From Mesorhizobium zhangyense (GTDB taxonomy: Bacteria > Pseudomonadota > Alphaproteobacteria > Rhizobiales > Rhizobiaceae), in contig NZ_JAAKZG010000014.1 of NCBI RefSeq assembly GCF_011045115.1, forward strand, positions 62,001 through 126,000: DNA of 64,000 bases, written 5' to 3'. The notes below the pieces were generated by a model. It saw only the letters and a list, made by a program, of their open reading frames with translations, had not been told where the DNA came from and searched no databases. Every line of letters starts with the position of its first letter. Positions within the stretch are counted from its first letter, which is position 1. Below, one piece after another: positions 52,301-60,454 of this stretch. A program made the position numbers and the translations under genes.

Positions 52301-54108
52301 GTCAGGATCGGCTGGCGCACTTCCAGCCGCTTCTTGCGCGACGAGCCCACGAGATCGAAGATGTTCGGCCGCGGCCCGATGAAGGAGACGAGGCTCATCA
52401 CCAGCTCCTCGCGGATCGGGTCGATCGGCGGGTTAGTGACCTGCGCGAAGTTCTGCTTGAAATAGGTGTAGAGCAGCTTCGACTTGTCCGACATGGCCGA
52501 GATCGGCGTGTCAGTGCCCATCGAGCCGACGGCTTCCTGACCCGTCGTCGCCATTGGCGACATCAGGAGCTTGGTGTCTTCCTGCGTATAGCCGAAGGAC
52601 TGCTGGCGATCGAGCAGCGAAACATCCTTGCGCAGCGCGCGCGGCTCGACCGGCTTCAGCTCTTCGAGGATGAGCTGGGTGTTATGCAGCCAGGTCTTGT
52701 AGGGATGCTTGGTCGCAATCTCGGACTTGATTTCCTCGTCCGAGATGATGCGGCCCTTTTCAAGGTCGATCAGCAGCATCTTGCCGGGCTGGAGCCGCCA
52801 CTTCTTGACGATCTTTTCTTCCGGCACGGTGAACGCGCCGGCCTCCGACGCCAGGATGACGCGGTCATCGTCGGTGACGACATAGCGCGCCGGACGCAGG
52901 CCGTTGCGGTCCAGCGTCGCGCCAATCTGGCGGCCATCGGTGAAGGCGACTGCTGCGGGACCGTCCCACGGCTCCATCAGGGCCGCGTGATACTCGTAGA
53001 ATGCCTTGCGGTCGGCATCCATCAGCTTGTTGCCGGCCCAGGCTTCCGGGATCAGCATCATCATCGCGTGCGCCAGCTTGTAGCCGCCCTGGAACAGGAA
53101 CTCGAGCGCGTTGTCGAAGCAGGCCGTATCCGACTGGCCTTCGTATGAGATCGGCCACAGCTTCGAGATGTTGTTGCCGAACAGCTCACTGTCGACCGAC
53201 GCCTGACGCGCCGCCATCCAGTTGTTGTTGCCGCGCACCGTGTTGATCTCGCCATTATGCGCGACCATGCGGTAGGGATGCGCCAGCTTCCACGACGGGA
53301 AGGTGTTGGTCGAGAAACGCTGGTGAACGAGTACCAGCGCCGTCTCGAAACGCGGATCGGCAAGGTCCTTGTAATAGGCACCGACCTGATAGGCGAGGAA
53401 CATGCCCTTGTAGACGATGGTGCGCGCCGACAGCGACACGCAGTACGCGCCGATGTCCTTGTTGTCGTTCTCGGCATAGATGCGGCCGGAGATGACCTTG
53501 CGCAGCAGATAGAGCCTCGCCTCATACTCCTCGTCGTCTTCGATGTCGGGCGTGCGCCCGATGAAAACCTGGCAGTGATAGGGCTCGGCAGCGGAAATAT
53601 CCGGCGCCTTGGAAAGCGACGAATTGTCGACCGGCACGTCGCGGAAGCCGATCAGCGGCAATCCTTCGGACTGCGCCGACTCGCGGATGACATCATAGAT
53701 ATGCGCGCGCAGATCGGCATCCTGCGGCATGAACCAGTGGCCAACGCCATATTGTCCCGGAACCGGCAGCTCGATGTCCTGCCTGGCCATCTCTTCACGA
53801 AAGAAACGATCCGGAATCTGCACCAGCAGGCCGGCGCCATCGCCCATCAGCGGGTCTGCGCCCACCGCACCGCGATGCGTCAGGTTCTCGAGCATGAACA
53901 GCCCGTCCTTGACGATCTGGTGCGACTTCACGCCCTTCATGTTGGCGATGAAGCCGACGCCGCAGGCGTCGTGCTCGTTGCGCGGATCGTAGAGGCCCTG
54001 CGCGGCCATGCCGTTGGGAGTTCGCAAGTTGGCGCGTTTGACGGCAACGGCTTTCGTCTGCACGGGCGCCTGGAATTGCGTCGTCACAGATGTCGTCATG
54101 TCCGTCAT
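49378..54108 (-). CDS. gltB: Glutamate synthase (NADPH) large subunit
   Basis: This subunit (about 1576 residues, normal length) combines a glutamine amidotransferase (C49 in H-D-A-C-G-V-G-F is the nucleophile, exposed after removal of a propeptide of about 48 residues), a central domain, the FMN/2-oxoglutarate-binding synthase domain ([41 protein letters not shown], [3Fe-4S] cysteines in C-x5-C-x4-C around C-H-L-N-T-C-P-V-G), and a C-terminal beta-helix GXGXG domain. I chose the ATG at 54108 (AAGGGAAGG upstream), since the open frame starts 22 codons earlier without a ribosome binding site. Confidence 0.97.
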   Translation of the reverse strand: MTDMTTSVTTQFQAPVQTKAVAVKRANLRTPNGMAAQGLYDPRNEHDACGVGFIANMKGVKSHQIVKDGLFMLENLTHRGAVGADPLMGDGAGLLVQIPDRFFREEMARQDIELPVPGQYGVGHWFMPQDADLRAHIYDVIRESAQSEGLPLIGFRDVPVDNSSLSKAPDISAAEPYHCQVFIGRTPDIEDDEEYEARLYLLRKVISGRIYAENDNKDIGAYCVSLSARTIVYKGMFLAYQVGAYYKDLADPRFETALVLVHQRFSTNTFPSWKLAHPYRMVAHNGEINTVRGNNNWMAARQASVDSELFGNNISKLWPISYEGQSDTACFDNALEFLFQGGYKLAHAMMMLIPEAWAGNKLMDADRKAFYEYHAALMEPWDGPAAVAFTDGRQIGATLDRNGLRPARYVVTDDDRVILASEAGAFTVPEEKIVKKWRLQPGKMLLIDLEKGRIISDEEIKSEIATKHPYKTWLHNTQLILEELKPVEPRALRKDVSLLDRQQSFGYTQEDTKLLMSPMATTGQEAVGSMGTDTPISAMSDKSKLLYTYFKQNFAQVTNPPIDPIREELVMSLVSFIGPRPNIFDLVGSSRKKRLEVRQPILTNGDLEKIRSIGHTEDRFDTKTIDMTYGSAEDAAGMQGAIERLCERAEAAVAGGYNIIILSDRQVGPDRIAIPALLATAAVHHHLIRKGLRTSVGLVVESGEPREVHHFCCLAGYGAEAINPYLAFDTLLDMHKRGDMPAEVDASEVVTRYIKSIGKGILKVMSKMGISTYQSYCGAQIFDAIGLRSDFVEQYFTGTATLIEGVGLDEVATETVSRHADAFGDDPVLRNALEVGGEYMYRMRGEAHIWSPDAVASLQHAVRKGSWETFKEFSAQIDSETARAQGIRGLFKIKLAEDTGRKPVSLDDVMPAADIVKRFSTGAMSFGSISREAHTTLAVAMNRIGGKSNTGEGGEEPDRYLPLPGGGANPERSAIKQVASGRFGVTTEYLVNSDMMQIKVAQGAKPGEGGQLPGHKVDATIAKTRHSTPGVGLISPPPHHDIYSIEDLAQLIYDLKNVNPAADVSVKLVSEVGVGTVAAGVAKARADHITISGYDGGTGASPLTSLKHAGSPWEMGLAETHQTLVLNGLRSRVALQVDGGLRTGRDVIIGALLGADEFGFSTAPLIAAGCIMMRKCHLNTCPVGVATQDPVLRKRFKGTPEHIINYFFYVAEEVRELLAAMGYTHIDQIIGDTDLLEKRAMIEHWKARGLDFARMFYKPDAPAEATHWTERQKHPIDDVLDRKLIEQARPALESRQAVTIEAEIRNVDRSAGAMLSGEVVKRFKHKGLRDDTISVKLTGTAGQSFGAFLARGITFELIGDGNDYVGKGLSGGRIVIRPPENAKIVAEDSIIVGNTVLYGATEGECYFRGVAGERFAVRNSGAVTVVEGVGDHGCEYMTGGVVVVIGQTGRNFAAGMSGGVAYVLDEAGDFAERCNMAMVELEPVPEEDDLMEKLLHHGGDLDHKGRVDVSGDMTSHDEERLYQLISNHVHFTGSTRGKAILDDWANYRPKFRKVMPVEYRRALIEMERMRMGVAAE

Positions 54109-54604
54109 CGTCCTTCCCTTCCGTTTCCAGCCCTTTCGGGCGTCTCTCCATTGTCTGGCAGCCTTGCGGCACATCCATCAAATCGCCTGCACGTCTTGTC
54201 GAATTTCCGCGGAAAAGCATACTGCCCGGGCGGTATACAGTCCTTGGGGTGCGCGAGTCACTGCCACTTTCGCGGCATTCCCGGCATCGGTCGCAGTGAT
54301 AGCCGGACAGGCGTCGATCATACGCCAAATCCGGCACACATTGCGCAGATAAAATAAGACAGCACTACTGTCCTAATTTTCTTATTGCAGAATTTTAGGA
54401 GCCGCACAAGACCGATTCACAAAAAAACGGCACAAAGCGCGTAATAATCTTGCGCCACATTGTCGCGATGCGAAACTTTCAACCTCCTGGTGTTTTCGGT
54501 CAACGTGCCGAGCGCAGAAGATTTTTTCTCACTGGCCCTTGATGCTGCCCATCAAAACCGGCCAAGGTCGCGCGCTTTCAACGCGTATCCTGCGGAACCG
54601 AAAC
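54109..54604. promoter_or_regulatory. Divergent control region between gltB and the threonine aldolase gene
   Basis: A 496-nt gap without a supported gene. It holds the promoters of both divergent genes. A dyad T-A-A-G-A-C-A-G / C-T-G-T-C-C-T-A with a 5-nt centre lies at 54355-54375 in an AT-rich patch, about 250 nt upstream of gltB. A short frame starting at 54460 runs in but is not conserved-looking. Confidence 0.35.
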
Positions 54605-55654
54605 ATGTTTTTTGCTTCAGACAATTGGGCCGGCGCCCATCCCAAGATCGCCGCCTCGCTTTCCACACACGCATCAGGTTTCAGCACCGCCTATGGTGAC
54701 GGCGACCTCGACCGCGCCGTCTACGAAAAATTCAGCGAAATTTTCGAGCGCGAGGTCGCCGTCTTCTTCGTCGCTACCGGAACGGCGGCGAATTCGCTGT
54801 CATTGGCCGCCTATAACCGCCCAGGCGGCGTCTCCTTCTGCCATCGTGAGGCGCATGTGATGGAGGACGAATGCGGCGCGCCGGAGTATTTTTCCGGCGG
54901 TGCCCGTCTGCGTGCTGTTGACGGGCCGCTCGGGCGGATGACGCCTAACAATCTCGAAAAGGCGATTTCCCATTTCGAGCCGGAATTCGTCCATGCCGGC
55001 CAGCCTATCGCCGTGACGATCACGCAAGCCACGGAGGTCGGCGCCGTCTACAGCCTGGCCGAAATCGATGCGATCTCGGCCGTTGCTAGGAAGCGTAACC
55101 TGCCGCTTCACATGGACGGCGCGCGCTTTGCCAACGCGCTGGCATCGCTTGAGACGACGCCCGCCGAAATGACCTGGAAGCGCGGCGTCGATATCGTCTC
55201 CTTCGGCGGCACCAAGAACGGCTGCTGGTGCGCCGAAGCGGTCGTGCTGTTCGATACCGGCAAGGCCCGCGAATTCGGCTTCCTGCGCAAGCGCGCCGCT
55301 CAGCTTTTTTCGAAGTCGCGCTTCATCGCCGCCCAGTTCGATGCCTATTTCACCGACGGCCTCTGGCTCGAAACGGCCCGACACTCCAACGCCATGGCCG
55401 CGCGGCTGGGCAAGGTCATCGAAGCGTCCAGCAAGGCCCGTCTCGGCTGGCAGCCGCAGGCCAACGAGGTTTTCGCGATCATGGGCAAGGACACGATGAA
55501 AGCGGCAACCGACGCAGGCGCGGTCTTCTATCCTTGGAACGCGCCGCATGGATTCGCCGAGCCCATCTCCGAAAACGAAACGCTATGCCGGTTCGTCACC
55601 AGCTTTGCGACAACGGTAGAGGATGTCGACCGATTCGGCGATTTGATCGCCTGA
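54605..55654 (+). CDS. ltaE: Threonine aldolase family (low-specificity L-threonine/beta-hydroxy amino acid aldolase)
   Basis: This PLP enzyme (349 residues) splits threonine/allo-threonine to glycine and acetaldehyde or related beta-hydroxy amino acids. The PLP lysine is K204 in S-F-G-G-T-K-N-G; also visible: F-A-S-D-N-W-A-G-A-H-P near the N-terminus, F-V-A-T-G-T-A-A-N-S, H-M-D-G-A-R-F-A-N-A (the His-Asp-Gly-Ala-Arg cofactor segment). The ATG at 54605 is chosen as the first residue of the conserved N-terminus; the ribosome binding site is weak. Followed by a terminator hairpin shared with the convergent hsp20 gene. Confidence 0.92.
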   Translation: MFFASDNWAGAHPKIAASLSTHASGFSTAYGDGDLDRAVYEKFSEIFEREVAVFFVATGTAANSLSLAAYNRPGGVSFCHREAHVMEDECGAPEYFSGGARLRAVDGPLGRMTPNNLEKAISHFEPEFVHAGQPIAVTITQATEVGAVYSLAEIDAISAVARKRNLPLHMDGARFANALASLETTPAEMTWKRGVDIVSFGGTKNGCWCAEAVVLFDTGKAREFGFLRKRAAQLFSKSRFIAAQFDAYFTDGLWLETARHSNAMAARLGKVIEASSKARLGWQPQANEVFAIMGKDTMKAATDAGAVFYPWNAPHGFAEPISENETLCRFVTSFATTVEDVDRFGDLIA

Positions 55655-55683
55655 CCGTCCAGGCAGAATCTGTCGCGCAATAA

Positions 55684-55709
55684 AAAACGGCGCCCGAAGG
55701 CGCCGTTTT
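55684..55709. terminator. Bidirectional terminator between the aldolase and hsp20 genes
   Basis: An 11-bp perfect stem AAAACGGCGCC (55684-55694) with its complement (55699-55709), tetraloop CGAA. On the minus strand a run of six T follows, which makes it a strong terminator for hsp20; on the plus strand four T. Confidence 0.87.
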
Positions 55710-55729
55710 CGCTCGGGAGGAGCGTGAGT

Positions 55730-56200
55730 TTAGTTCGCAGTCTTGGCTTCGATCTGCTTGGCGGATTTGTCCGAGGGGGCCGAAATCGCGATCTTGCGCG
55801 GCTTGAGCTCTTCGGGAATGGTCCGCTTGAGATCGATGTGCAGCAGGCCATTCTTCAGATTGGCGCCGGTGACATCGACATGGTCGGCAAGCTGGAATCG
55901 GCGCTCGAAAGCACGCGAGGCAATGCCGCGATAGAGCAACTCGGAGCCTTCGCCGGTGCCCTCGTCCTTGCGCTCACCCTTGATGCTCAAGACGTTGCGG
56001 TGGGCTTCGATGGCGATATCGCTATCGGAAAAACCCGCTACCGCCATGGAGATGCGATAGGAATCCTCGCCGGTCCGTTCGATGTTGTAGGGTGGATAGG
56101 TCTGCGCGCCTTCCGGCTGGGCAAGGGAATCGAGCATCGTGAAAAGTCGGTCGAAGCCGACGGTAGAGCGATAGAGCGGGGAAAAATCAACATGACGCAT
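55730..56200 (-). CDS. Hsp20/alpha-crystallin small heat-shock protein (IbpA-like)
   Basis: This holdase chaperone has 156 residues: N-terminal V-D-F-S-P-L-Y-R-S-T-V-G-F-D-R-L-F of the class A rhizobial IbpA type, then the alpha-crystallin domain (about 38-130) with P-P-Y-N-I-E-R, Y-R-I-S-M-A-V-A-G-F and the C-terminal L-K-N-G-L-L-H-I-D-L. The C-terminal I-x-I-type tail motif (K-I-A-I) is present. It is preceded by a ROSE-like RNA thermometer and a heat-shock-type promoter, both described separately, and followed by a strong terminator, so it is a single-gene heat-induced unit. Confidence 0.95.
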   Translation of the reverse strand: MRHVDFSPLYRSTVGFDRLFTMLDSLAQPEGAQTYPPYNIERTGEDSYRISMAVAGFSDSDIAIEAHRNVLSIKGERKDEGTGEGSELLYRGIASRAFERRFQLADHVDVTGANLKNGLLHIDLKRTIPEELKPRKIAISAPSDKSAKQIEAKTAN

Positions 56201-56206
56201 GGTTCT

Positions 56207-56224
56207 GTTCTCCAGTTGAGCAAC
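56207..56224 (-). promoter_or_regulatory. ROSE-like RNA thermometer hairpin at the hsp20 ribosome binding site
   Basis: In the hsp20 leader (minus strand) the sequence GUUGCUCAACUGGAGAAC folds so that the Shine-Dalgarno GGAG, 9 nt before the ATG, pairs with CUC, and AAC pairs with GUU, leaving a single bulged G opposite. This is the arrangement of the terminal ROSE hairpin (anti-SD U-Y-G-C-U with the bulged G). The whole leader is about 100 nt from the sigma-32-like promoter, as expected for ROSE. Confidence 0.65.
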
Positions 56225-56306
56225 ATTGTTCGCGTGTGACCTGCCTTACCCATGATGGCGTTTCGGCGTGATCAGCGGCCCCATTCCGTGGCGACCGCAA
56301 GAAGTC

Positions 56307-56335
56307 ATTTGGGTGCCCCCTTCGGGCATTTCAAG
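56307..56335 (-). promoter_or_regulatory. Sigma-32 (RpoH)-like promoter of hsp20
   Basis: On the minus strand CTTGAAA (complement of 56329-56335) is followed after 15 nt by CCCAAAT (complement of 56307-56313). This fits the RpoH-type pattern CTTGAAA-N13-15-CCCCATnT, with two mismatches in the -10. Transcription would start near 56300, giving a leader of about 100 nt. Confidence 0.6.
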
Positions 56336-56505
56336 ACTTTTCCCAACGCGAAAAAATCCGCGCCGATGAACGCAGGATGAACCGGCGCTTCGGTTAGCGT
56401 TCAGAACCGCCCTGCTAGATTGGCCTCAATGTGAAAGTTAGCGGTGCGTATCCTGCCGCAACGGGGCCGAACCGGGTGTAACGTCCCTTCCACTCGGATC
56501 GACAA
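56336..56505. other. Non-coding stretch upstream of the terminator-like hairpin
   Basis: Between the hsp20 promoter and the hairpin at 56506 I see no gene and no clear promoter on the plus strand. It is part of the 443-nt gap 56201-56643; the rest of that gap is the hsp20 leader and promoter, the hairpin, and the short upstream region of the hydrolase gene. Confidence 0.4.
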
Positions 56506-56550
56506 AGGGCCGGAAGTCAGCGAAAGCTGCTTCCGGCCTTGCTTCTTTTA
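56506..56550 (+). terminator. Terminator-like hairpin on the plus strand, possible sRNA end
   Basis: Stem GGCCGGAAG (56508-56516) with CTTCCGGCC (56530-56538), extended by CAGC/GCTG (518-521 with 526-529) around one bulged T and a GAAA loop, then TTGCTTCTTTTA. There is no plus-strand gene upstream, so it may end a small RNA or attenuate the downstream hydrolase transcript. Confidence 0.55.
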
Positions 56551-56643
56551 CCGCTGCCGGCGGTCTAAATTTATTTGCATTTCATCGCTACGCTTTTATC
56601 AGTTTCAGGGCCGGCCTTCGGCGCGCATGAGAAAAAGCCGAAG

Positions 56644-57600
56644 ATGACCGACTATTTCTACGACATTCCCGGAAACCCGAAGCCTGAACGGGCGACCTCC
56701 GGCTACATCACCGCCTTCGACCAGAAAAAACTGCGCTATGCGCTTTTCCCGGCAACGTCGCGTCCGCTCAAGGGCACGGTCATAATCCTGCCCGGCCGCA
56801 ACGAGTGCATCGAAAAATACTTCGAAACCGCCCGCGACCTCGCAGCGCGCGGCCTAGGTTCGGCCAGCCTTGATTGGCGCGGCCAGGGCGCTTCCGACCG
56901 GCTGATTCGTGACGCAGGCCGCGGCCACGTCCGCGGCTTCTTCGACTACACGCGCGATCTCGAGCAGTTCTTTGCCGAAATCGTCCTGCCGGACTGCCGC
57001 GGCCCCTATTACATCCTTGCCCATTCGATGGGCGCTTTGATCGCGCTTCTGGGCACGCCGGCGATGGTCAACCGCGTGCGGCGAATGGTGCTGATCGCCC
57101 CGTTTTTCGCCCTGCACAAGTCACCGCTGTCGATGCCCGCGATCAGGCGCATGGGCAACGCGCTTTATTATAGCGGGCTCGGCCAGCTATATGTCTCGGG
57201 CGGGCGTCAGGGCCAGATCGAACCCTTCGCCACGAACAAGCTTACGACCGATCCTGAACGCTACCGGCGCAATTGCCTGCTCTATGAGACCTATCCGCAT
57301 CTCGGCCTCGGCGGCCCCACCGTCGCCTGGATTCGTGCAGCCGCCGAAGCCGCTGCTACCGTGCAGAACCCGGAATTCATGGCGAAGGTCCAGATCCCGA
57401 CGCTTTTCATCGTCGCCGGGGCCGACGAAGTCGTTTCGAACCGCGCGATCGAGGATTATTCCAGACGCTTGCGCATCGGCTCGCTGCTCACCATCGACGG
57501 TGCCCGCCACGAAATTCTTCAGGAAGCCGACATCTACCGCGAACAGTTCCTCGCCGCCTTCGACGCATTCATTCCCGGTAGCGATGCGCCGGTGATATAG
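56644..57600 (+). CDS. Alpha/beta hydrolase, lysophospholipase (PldB)-like
   Basis: This is an alpha/beta hydrolase of about 318 residues of the Ser-aminopeptidase/monoglyceride-lipase type. Visible: oxyanion segment I-I-L-P-G-R-N-E-C-I-E-K-Y, S-L-D-W-R-G-Q-G-A-S-D, the nucleophile elbow A-H-S-M-G-A (serine about residue 124), F-I-V-A-G-A-D-E-V-V (acid) and G-A-R-H-E-I-L (His). The ATG at 56644 follows AAAAAGCCGAAG; the open frame extends 23 codons upstream. Converges with hisN 12 nt downstream. The natural lipid or ester substrate is unknown. Confidence 0.9.
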   Translation: MTDYFYDIPGNPKPERATSGYITAFDQKKLRYALFPATSRPLKGTVIILPGRNECIEKYFETARDLAARGLGSASLDWRGQGASDRLIRDAGRGHVRGFFDYTRDLEQFFAEIVLPDCRGPYYILAHSMGALIALLGTPAMVNRVRRMVLIAPFFALHKSPLSMPAIRRMGNALYYSGLGQLYVSGGRQGQIEPFATNKLTTDPERYRRNCLLYETYPHLGLGGPTVAWIRAAAEAAATVQNPEFMAKVQIPTLFIVAGADEVVSNRAIEDYSRRLRIGSLLTIDGARHEILQEADIYREQFLAAFDAFIPGSDAPVI

Positions 57601-57611
57601 CGCGGTCGGCT

Positions 57612-58385
57612 TCAGCCGTTGAGAATTTCCATCGCCGCAGCATGAAGCTCGGGCGTGGCTGCAGCCAGTATGTCGCCGCCGTTCTCCGCCGGCCCCCCGC
57701 TGAAGGTGGTGACCACGCCGCCCGCCTTCTCGATGATCGGGATCAGCGCGACGATGTCGTAAGGCTGCAGGCCAGGATCGGCCACGATATCGGCATTGCC
57801 CGACGCCACCATGGCAAACGCATAGCAATCGGTACCGTAGCGGGCGAGCCGGACCTGGCTTTCCAGCCGGTCGTAGAGCGCACGTTTTTCACCCTTGAAC
57901 AGCGCCGGCGTGGTGGTGAACAGCGTCGCGTCGGCCAGTGCCGTCGTCTTGCGGGTCGAGAGTTTTCGCGAACCTCCCGGACCTTCGTAATGCGAGCCCG
58001 ACGCGTTGGCGTAGTACAATTCGCCGGTGAAAGGCTGGGACATCAGCCCGGCGACTGAGTCGCCATCGACAGTCAATCCGACCAGCGTTCCCCAGACCGG
58101 AAGGCCCGAAATATAGGCTCGCGTGCCATCAATGGGATCAATCACCCAGACGTGACTGCTCGAAGCGTTCTCGATGCCGTGTTCCTCGCCGAGAATGCCG
58201 TGATCCGGAAATTCGGCACTGATCAGCGCGCGAATGGCGCGCTCGGCCTCGCGATCGGCCTCGGTTACCGGGTCGAATCCGCCGGAAAGCTTATTGGAAA
58301 CAGCACCTTGCTGGCGGAAGCGTGGCAATGTCTCGGCCGCTGCGGCTTCAGCGATCCGCCGCATGAACTGAACGGTGACGGGCAA
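57612..58385 (-). CDS. hisN: Inositol-monophosphatase family, histidinol-phosphatase type
   Basis: This Mg-dependent phosphatase has 257 residues. Metal-site motifs G-E-E-H-G (66-70) and W-V-I-D-P-I-D-G-T-R (D83, D86), plus D-C-Y-A-F and a C-terminal L-Q-P-Y-D-I-V-A-L-I-P-I-I-E-K-A-G-G (metal-binding Asp). The family includes HisN and SuhB; 'D-P-I-D-G-T-R-A-Y' and the overall profile favour histidinol-phosphatase. The start is a TTG at 58385 with GGAG 6 nt upstream, which decides it over the ATG 7 codons later. A suhB/mmgR-type sRNA is transcribed divergently from its upstream region. Confidence 0.9.
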   Translation of the reverse strand: MPVTVQFMRRIAEAAAAETLPRFRQQGAVSNKLSGGFDPVTEADREAERAIRALISAEFPDHGILGEEHGIENASSSHVWVIDPIDGTRAYISGLPVWGTLVGLTVDGDSVAGLMSQPFTGELYYANASGSHYEGPGGSRKLSTRKTTALADATLFTTTPALFKGEKRALYDRLESQVRLARYGTDCYAFAMVASGNADIVADPGLQPYDIVALIPIIEKAGGVVTTFSGGPAENGGDILAAATPELHAAAMEILNG

Positions 58386-58474
58386 TCGTATCTCCCGGAT
58401 GTTGCGTGAATGGCACTAGCGTTTCCAAACGGGGAATTGCCACATCACTCTGAATTAAAAAAGCATAAAGTCGC

Positions 58475-58504
58475 TTGACATTTGTGCAGCGCACAATAAC
58501 TTTG
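58475..58504 (+). promoter_or_regulatory. Promoter of the mmgR/suhB sRNA
   Basis: TTGACA (58475-58480) is a perfect -35 for the housekeeping sigma factor; a weak -10 (CAATAA or AACTTT) lies 13-17 nt downstream. Transcription would begin near 58508, at the first base of the conserved RNA. Confidence 0.55.
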
Positions 58505-58507
58505 TTC

Positions 58508-58592
58508 ACAGACGGGTTCGCCTGTCTATGCCCTCCTTGGGCGTTTCCTCCCTAGACTTCGACCGCGTTGTGCGAACAGCGCGGTTTTTTTT
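58508..58592 (+). ncRNA. mmgR: suhB/mmgR-family (alpha-r8) trans-acting small RNA
   Basis: About 85 nt with the family layout: hairpin 1 AGACGGG-TTCG-CCTGTCT (58510-58527), hairpin 2 GCCC-TCCTT-GGGC (58530-58542) with an exposed CCTCC, single-stranded TTTCCTCCCTA (58544-58554), then a 10-bp terminator stem ACCGCGTTGT with ACAGCGCGGT and seven T (58562-58592). Rhizobial MmgR of this family is an Hfq-bound regulator linked to polyhydroxybutyrate and nitrogen metabolism. It sits next to the HisN/SuhB-family gene, as the original suhB motif did in Agrobacterium. The two anti-Shine-Dalgarno CCUCC loops are the likely mRNA-pairing sites. Confidence 0.85.
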
Positions 58593-58617
58593 GAGAGGCC
58601 GCCGCAGGCGTTCGGAA

Positions 58618-59508
58618 TTATTCGGCGGCAAGCGGCAGATCGCCGATATCGCTGTCCGGGATGGCCATCAGGTCGGCGCAGAACCGCGTCAGGTCGTCGG
58701 CGAGCGCATCGAAGCCGGCAGACTTCTGGAACGTCCTTTCATTCATATAAAGGCCGCGGTTGATCTCGATCTGCAGGGCGTGAAGATTGCGCGCCGGGCG
58801 ACCGTAATGTTCGGTAATGAAGCCGCCGGCATAGGGCTTGTTGTGGGCAACCGTGTAGCCCATCGCGATCAGCAGCCCGATGGCATTTTCAGTCAGCGCC
58901 CGCGAAGCCGAAACGCCGAACCGGTCGCCGATGATGAAATCCGGCCGCATGCCGTTTTCACCGATGCGGATGCTGGCCGGCATCGAATGGCAATCGATCA
59001 GAACGCCAAAGCCGAAGCGCGCATGCGTGCTTGTCACAAGCCGCTTCAAGGTCGCGTGGTAAGGCTTGTACACCGCCTCTATGCGCGCGAGCGCCTCGGC
59101 GAGCGGCAGGCGGCTGGGATAGATGTCGAGCCCCTCGCCCACCAGCTTCGGCACCGTGCCGAGGCCGCCGGCGACGCGGGCAGAACGGATATTGGCGAAG
59201 GATGGCACCGGCTCGACGAACATGCGCGGGTCGAGTTCCCAGGGCTCGCGGTTCACGTCGAGATAGGCGCGCGGAAAATTGGCAGCCAGCATCGGCGCGC
59301 CCAGCGCCACCGCCCCGCCAAACAGCTCGTCGACATAGCAATCTTCGGAACGGCGGATGGCATTGCCGTCGAGCCGCGTCATGGCCAGGAAGCGCTCGGG
59401 ATAGTGGCGGCCACTGTGGGGAGAGTTGAAGACGAAGGGAACCCGCTGCTCGGCGCTGGTGCGAACCTCAAACGGTGCGACCACCGAGAAATCATCGGCC
59501 GCTGTCAT
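58618..59508 (-). CDS. N-formylglutamate amidohydrolase
   Basis: This protein of 296 residues belongs to the N-formylglutamate amidohydrolase family (HutG-type/FGase), which removes formate from N-formylglutamate in histidine breakdown or acts on related N-formyl amino acids. Family motifs: V-F-N-S-P-H-S-G-R-x-Y-P near residue 27, E-D-C-Y-V-D-E-L-F, Y-L-D-V-N-R-E-P-W-E-L-D, L-I-D-C-H-S-M-P and L-Q-I-E-I-N-R-G-L-Y-M-N-E. The ATG at 59508 (GGACAG before it) starts the conserved part. Its gene lies divergently beside cpdR, an arrangement seen in several Rhizobiales; the rest of the hut pathway is not here. Confidence 0.9.
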   Translation of the reverse strand: MTAADDFSVVAPFEVRTSAEQRVPFVFNSPHSGRHYPERFLAMTRLDGNAIRRSEDCYVDELFGGAVALGAPMLAANFPRAYLDVNREPWELDPRMFVEPVPSFANIRSARVAGGLGTVPKLVGEGLDIYPSRLPLAEALARIEAVYKPYHATLKRLVTSTHARFGFGVLIDCHSMPASIRIGENGMRPDFIIGDRFGVSASRALTENAIGLLIAMGYTVAHNKPYAGGFITEHYGRPARNLHALQIEINRGLYMNERTFQKSAGFDALADDLTRFCADLMAIPDSDIGDLPLAAE

Positions 59509-59721
59509 GAACTCTGTCCAACCCGCAAAACCCACTGCATCATGATCATGAAAGTGCCATCTGCCAGGCATTCTGTCCAGCGCCTCGCAGGTTGACGGTA
59601 TGTCAGGATATCGCGATGGACATCGACATTCACTTGATGTTTACCCTCCAAGCTTCATATACAGAATGGTTAACGGGGCCGCATTATTGCGGTTCACGTG
59701 AAGTGATTCGGACGGGACACG

Positions 59722-60084
59722 ATGGCACGCATTCTTCTGGCGGAAGACGACGACGATATGCGTCGGTTTCTGGTTAAGGCGCTGGAGCGCGCCGGTTATG
59801 ACGTCAGCGATTTCGACAATGGCGCTAGCGCCTATGAGCGGCTGCGCGAAGAGCCCTTTTCGCTCCTCCTGACCGACATCGTCATGCCGGAAATGGACGG
59901 CATCGAGCTCGCCCGCCGCGCCACCGAGATCGACCCCGACCTGAAGGTCATGTTCATCACCGGTTTCGCCGCCGTTGCGCTGAACCCGGATTCCAAAGCG
60001 CCCAAGGATGCCAAGGTGCTTTCCAAGCCCTTCCATCTGCGCGATCTCGTCAACGAGGTCGAGAAAATGCTGCAGGCCGCCTGA
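59722..60084 (+). CDS. cpdR: Single-domain response regulator CpdR
   Basis: This stand-alone receiver of 120 residues in the CckA-ChpT phosphorelay controls ClpXP localisation and breakdown of CtrA and other cell-cycle proteins. The acidic pocket E-D-D-D-D, phospho-acceptor D52 in L-L-L-T-D-I-V-M-P-E-M-D-G-I-E-L, and the switch residues in M-F-I-T-G-F-A-A-V-A-L and the conserved Lys in L-S-K-P-F-H-L-R-D-L are all present. The tail closely matches rhizobial CpdR1. GGGACACG lies before the ATG. A terminator follows directly. Confidence 0.95.
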   Translation: MARILLAEDDDDMRRFLVKALERAGYDVSDFDNGASAYERLREEPFSLLLTDIVMPEMDGIELARRATEIDPDLKVMFITGFAAVALNPDSKAPKDAKVLSKPFHLRDLVNEVEKMLQAA

Positions 60085-60094
60085 GCGGCTTTTT
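60074..60094 (+). terminator. Rho-independent terminator of cpdR overlapping its stop codon
   Basis: A short stem GCCGC (60076-60080) with GCGGC (60085-60089), loop CTGA containing the stop codon, followed by five T. Its overlap with the coding end is unusual but the geometry is good. Confidence 0.65.
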
Positions 60095-60188
60095 GGCCGC
60101 CGGGAAAGATAACTGTAAAAGGCCGATCTTTCCCAATTCCCGCTATTGACGCCCCTGTCAATTATGTGGTGTATGCGCGTCGTCGGAT

Positions 60189-60263
60189 GGGCGTGTAGCT
60201 CAGCGGGAGAGCACTGCATTGACATTGCAGGGGTCACAGGTTCAATCCCTGTCACGCCCACCA
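60189..60263 (+). tRNA. tRNA-Val (anticodon GAC)
   Basis: 75 nt with encoded CCA. The acceptor stem GGGCGTG/CACGCCC is perfect; D-arm GCTC-AGCGGGA-GAGC; anticodon arm CTGCA-TTGACAT-TGCAG with GAC at the centre; T-arm ACAGG-TTCAATC-CCTGT. It is transcribed alone between cpdR and a repeat cluster. Confidence 0.97.
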
Positions 60264-60370
60264 TCCTTTCAAATACTTGGCTGATTCAGCGTTTGTTGCC
60301 GTACGAATACCGCGCGGGTATTGTCGGCGGATAGGGCTCCATCGATCTCCCGATGGCCAGCTAAGATGCA

Positions 60371-60449
60371 GGGGACAGTTTACTTTTTTGCCCCTTGCGC
60401 GAGATCGCAACCGCCGCGCCCTTCCGGGGCAAGAAAGTAAACTGTCCCC
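60371..60449. repeat. Short palindrome with GGGGACAGTTTACTTT ends
   Basis: The arms are 60371-60394 (GGGGACAGTTTACTTTTTTG and on) and 60426-60449 (near-exact reverse complement), with about 31 nt in the middle including CGCGCCCTTCCGG. Palindromes ending GGGGACAG are typical of mobile repeats mobilised by REP-associated tyrosine transposases, but no such transposase is seen in the window. Confidence 0.7.
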
Positions 60450-60454
60450 GGTGC

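Noticed and set aside
50845-53148. Plus-strand open frame (767 codons) inside gltB
   Set aside because: It lies wholly antisense to the glutamate synthase large subunit and has mirror-strand composition without recognisable motifs.
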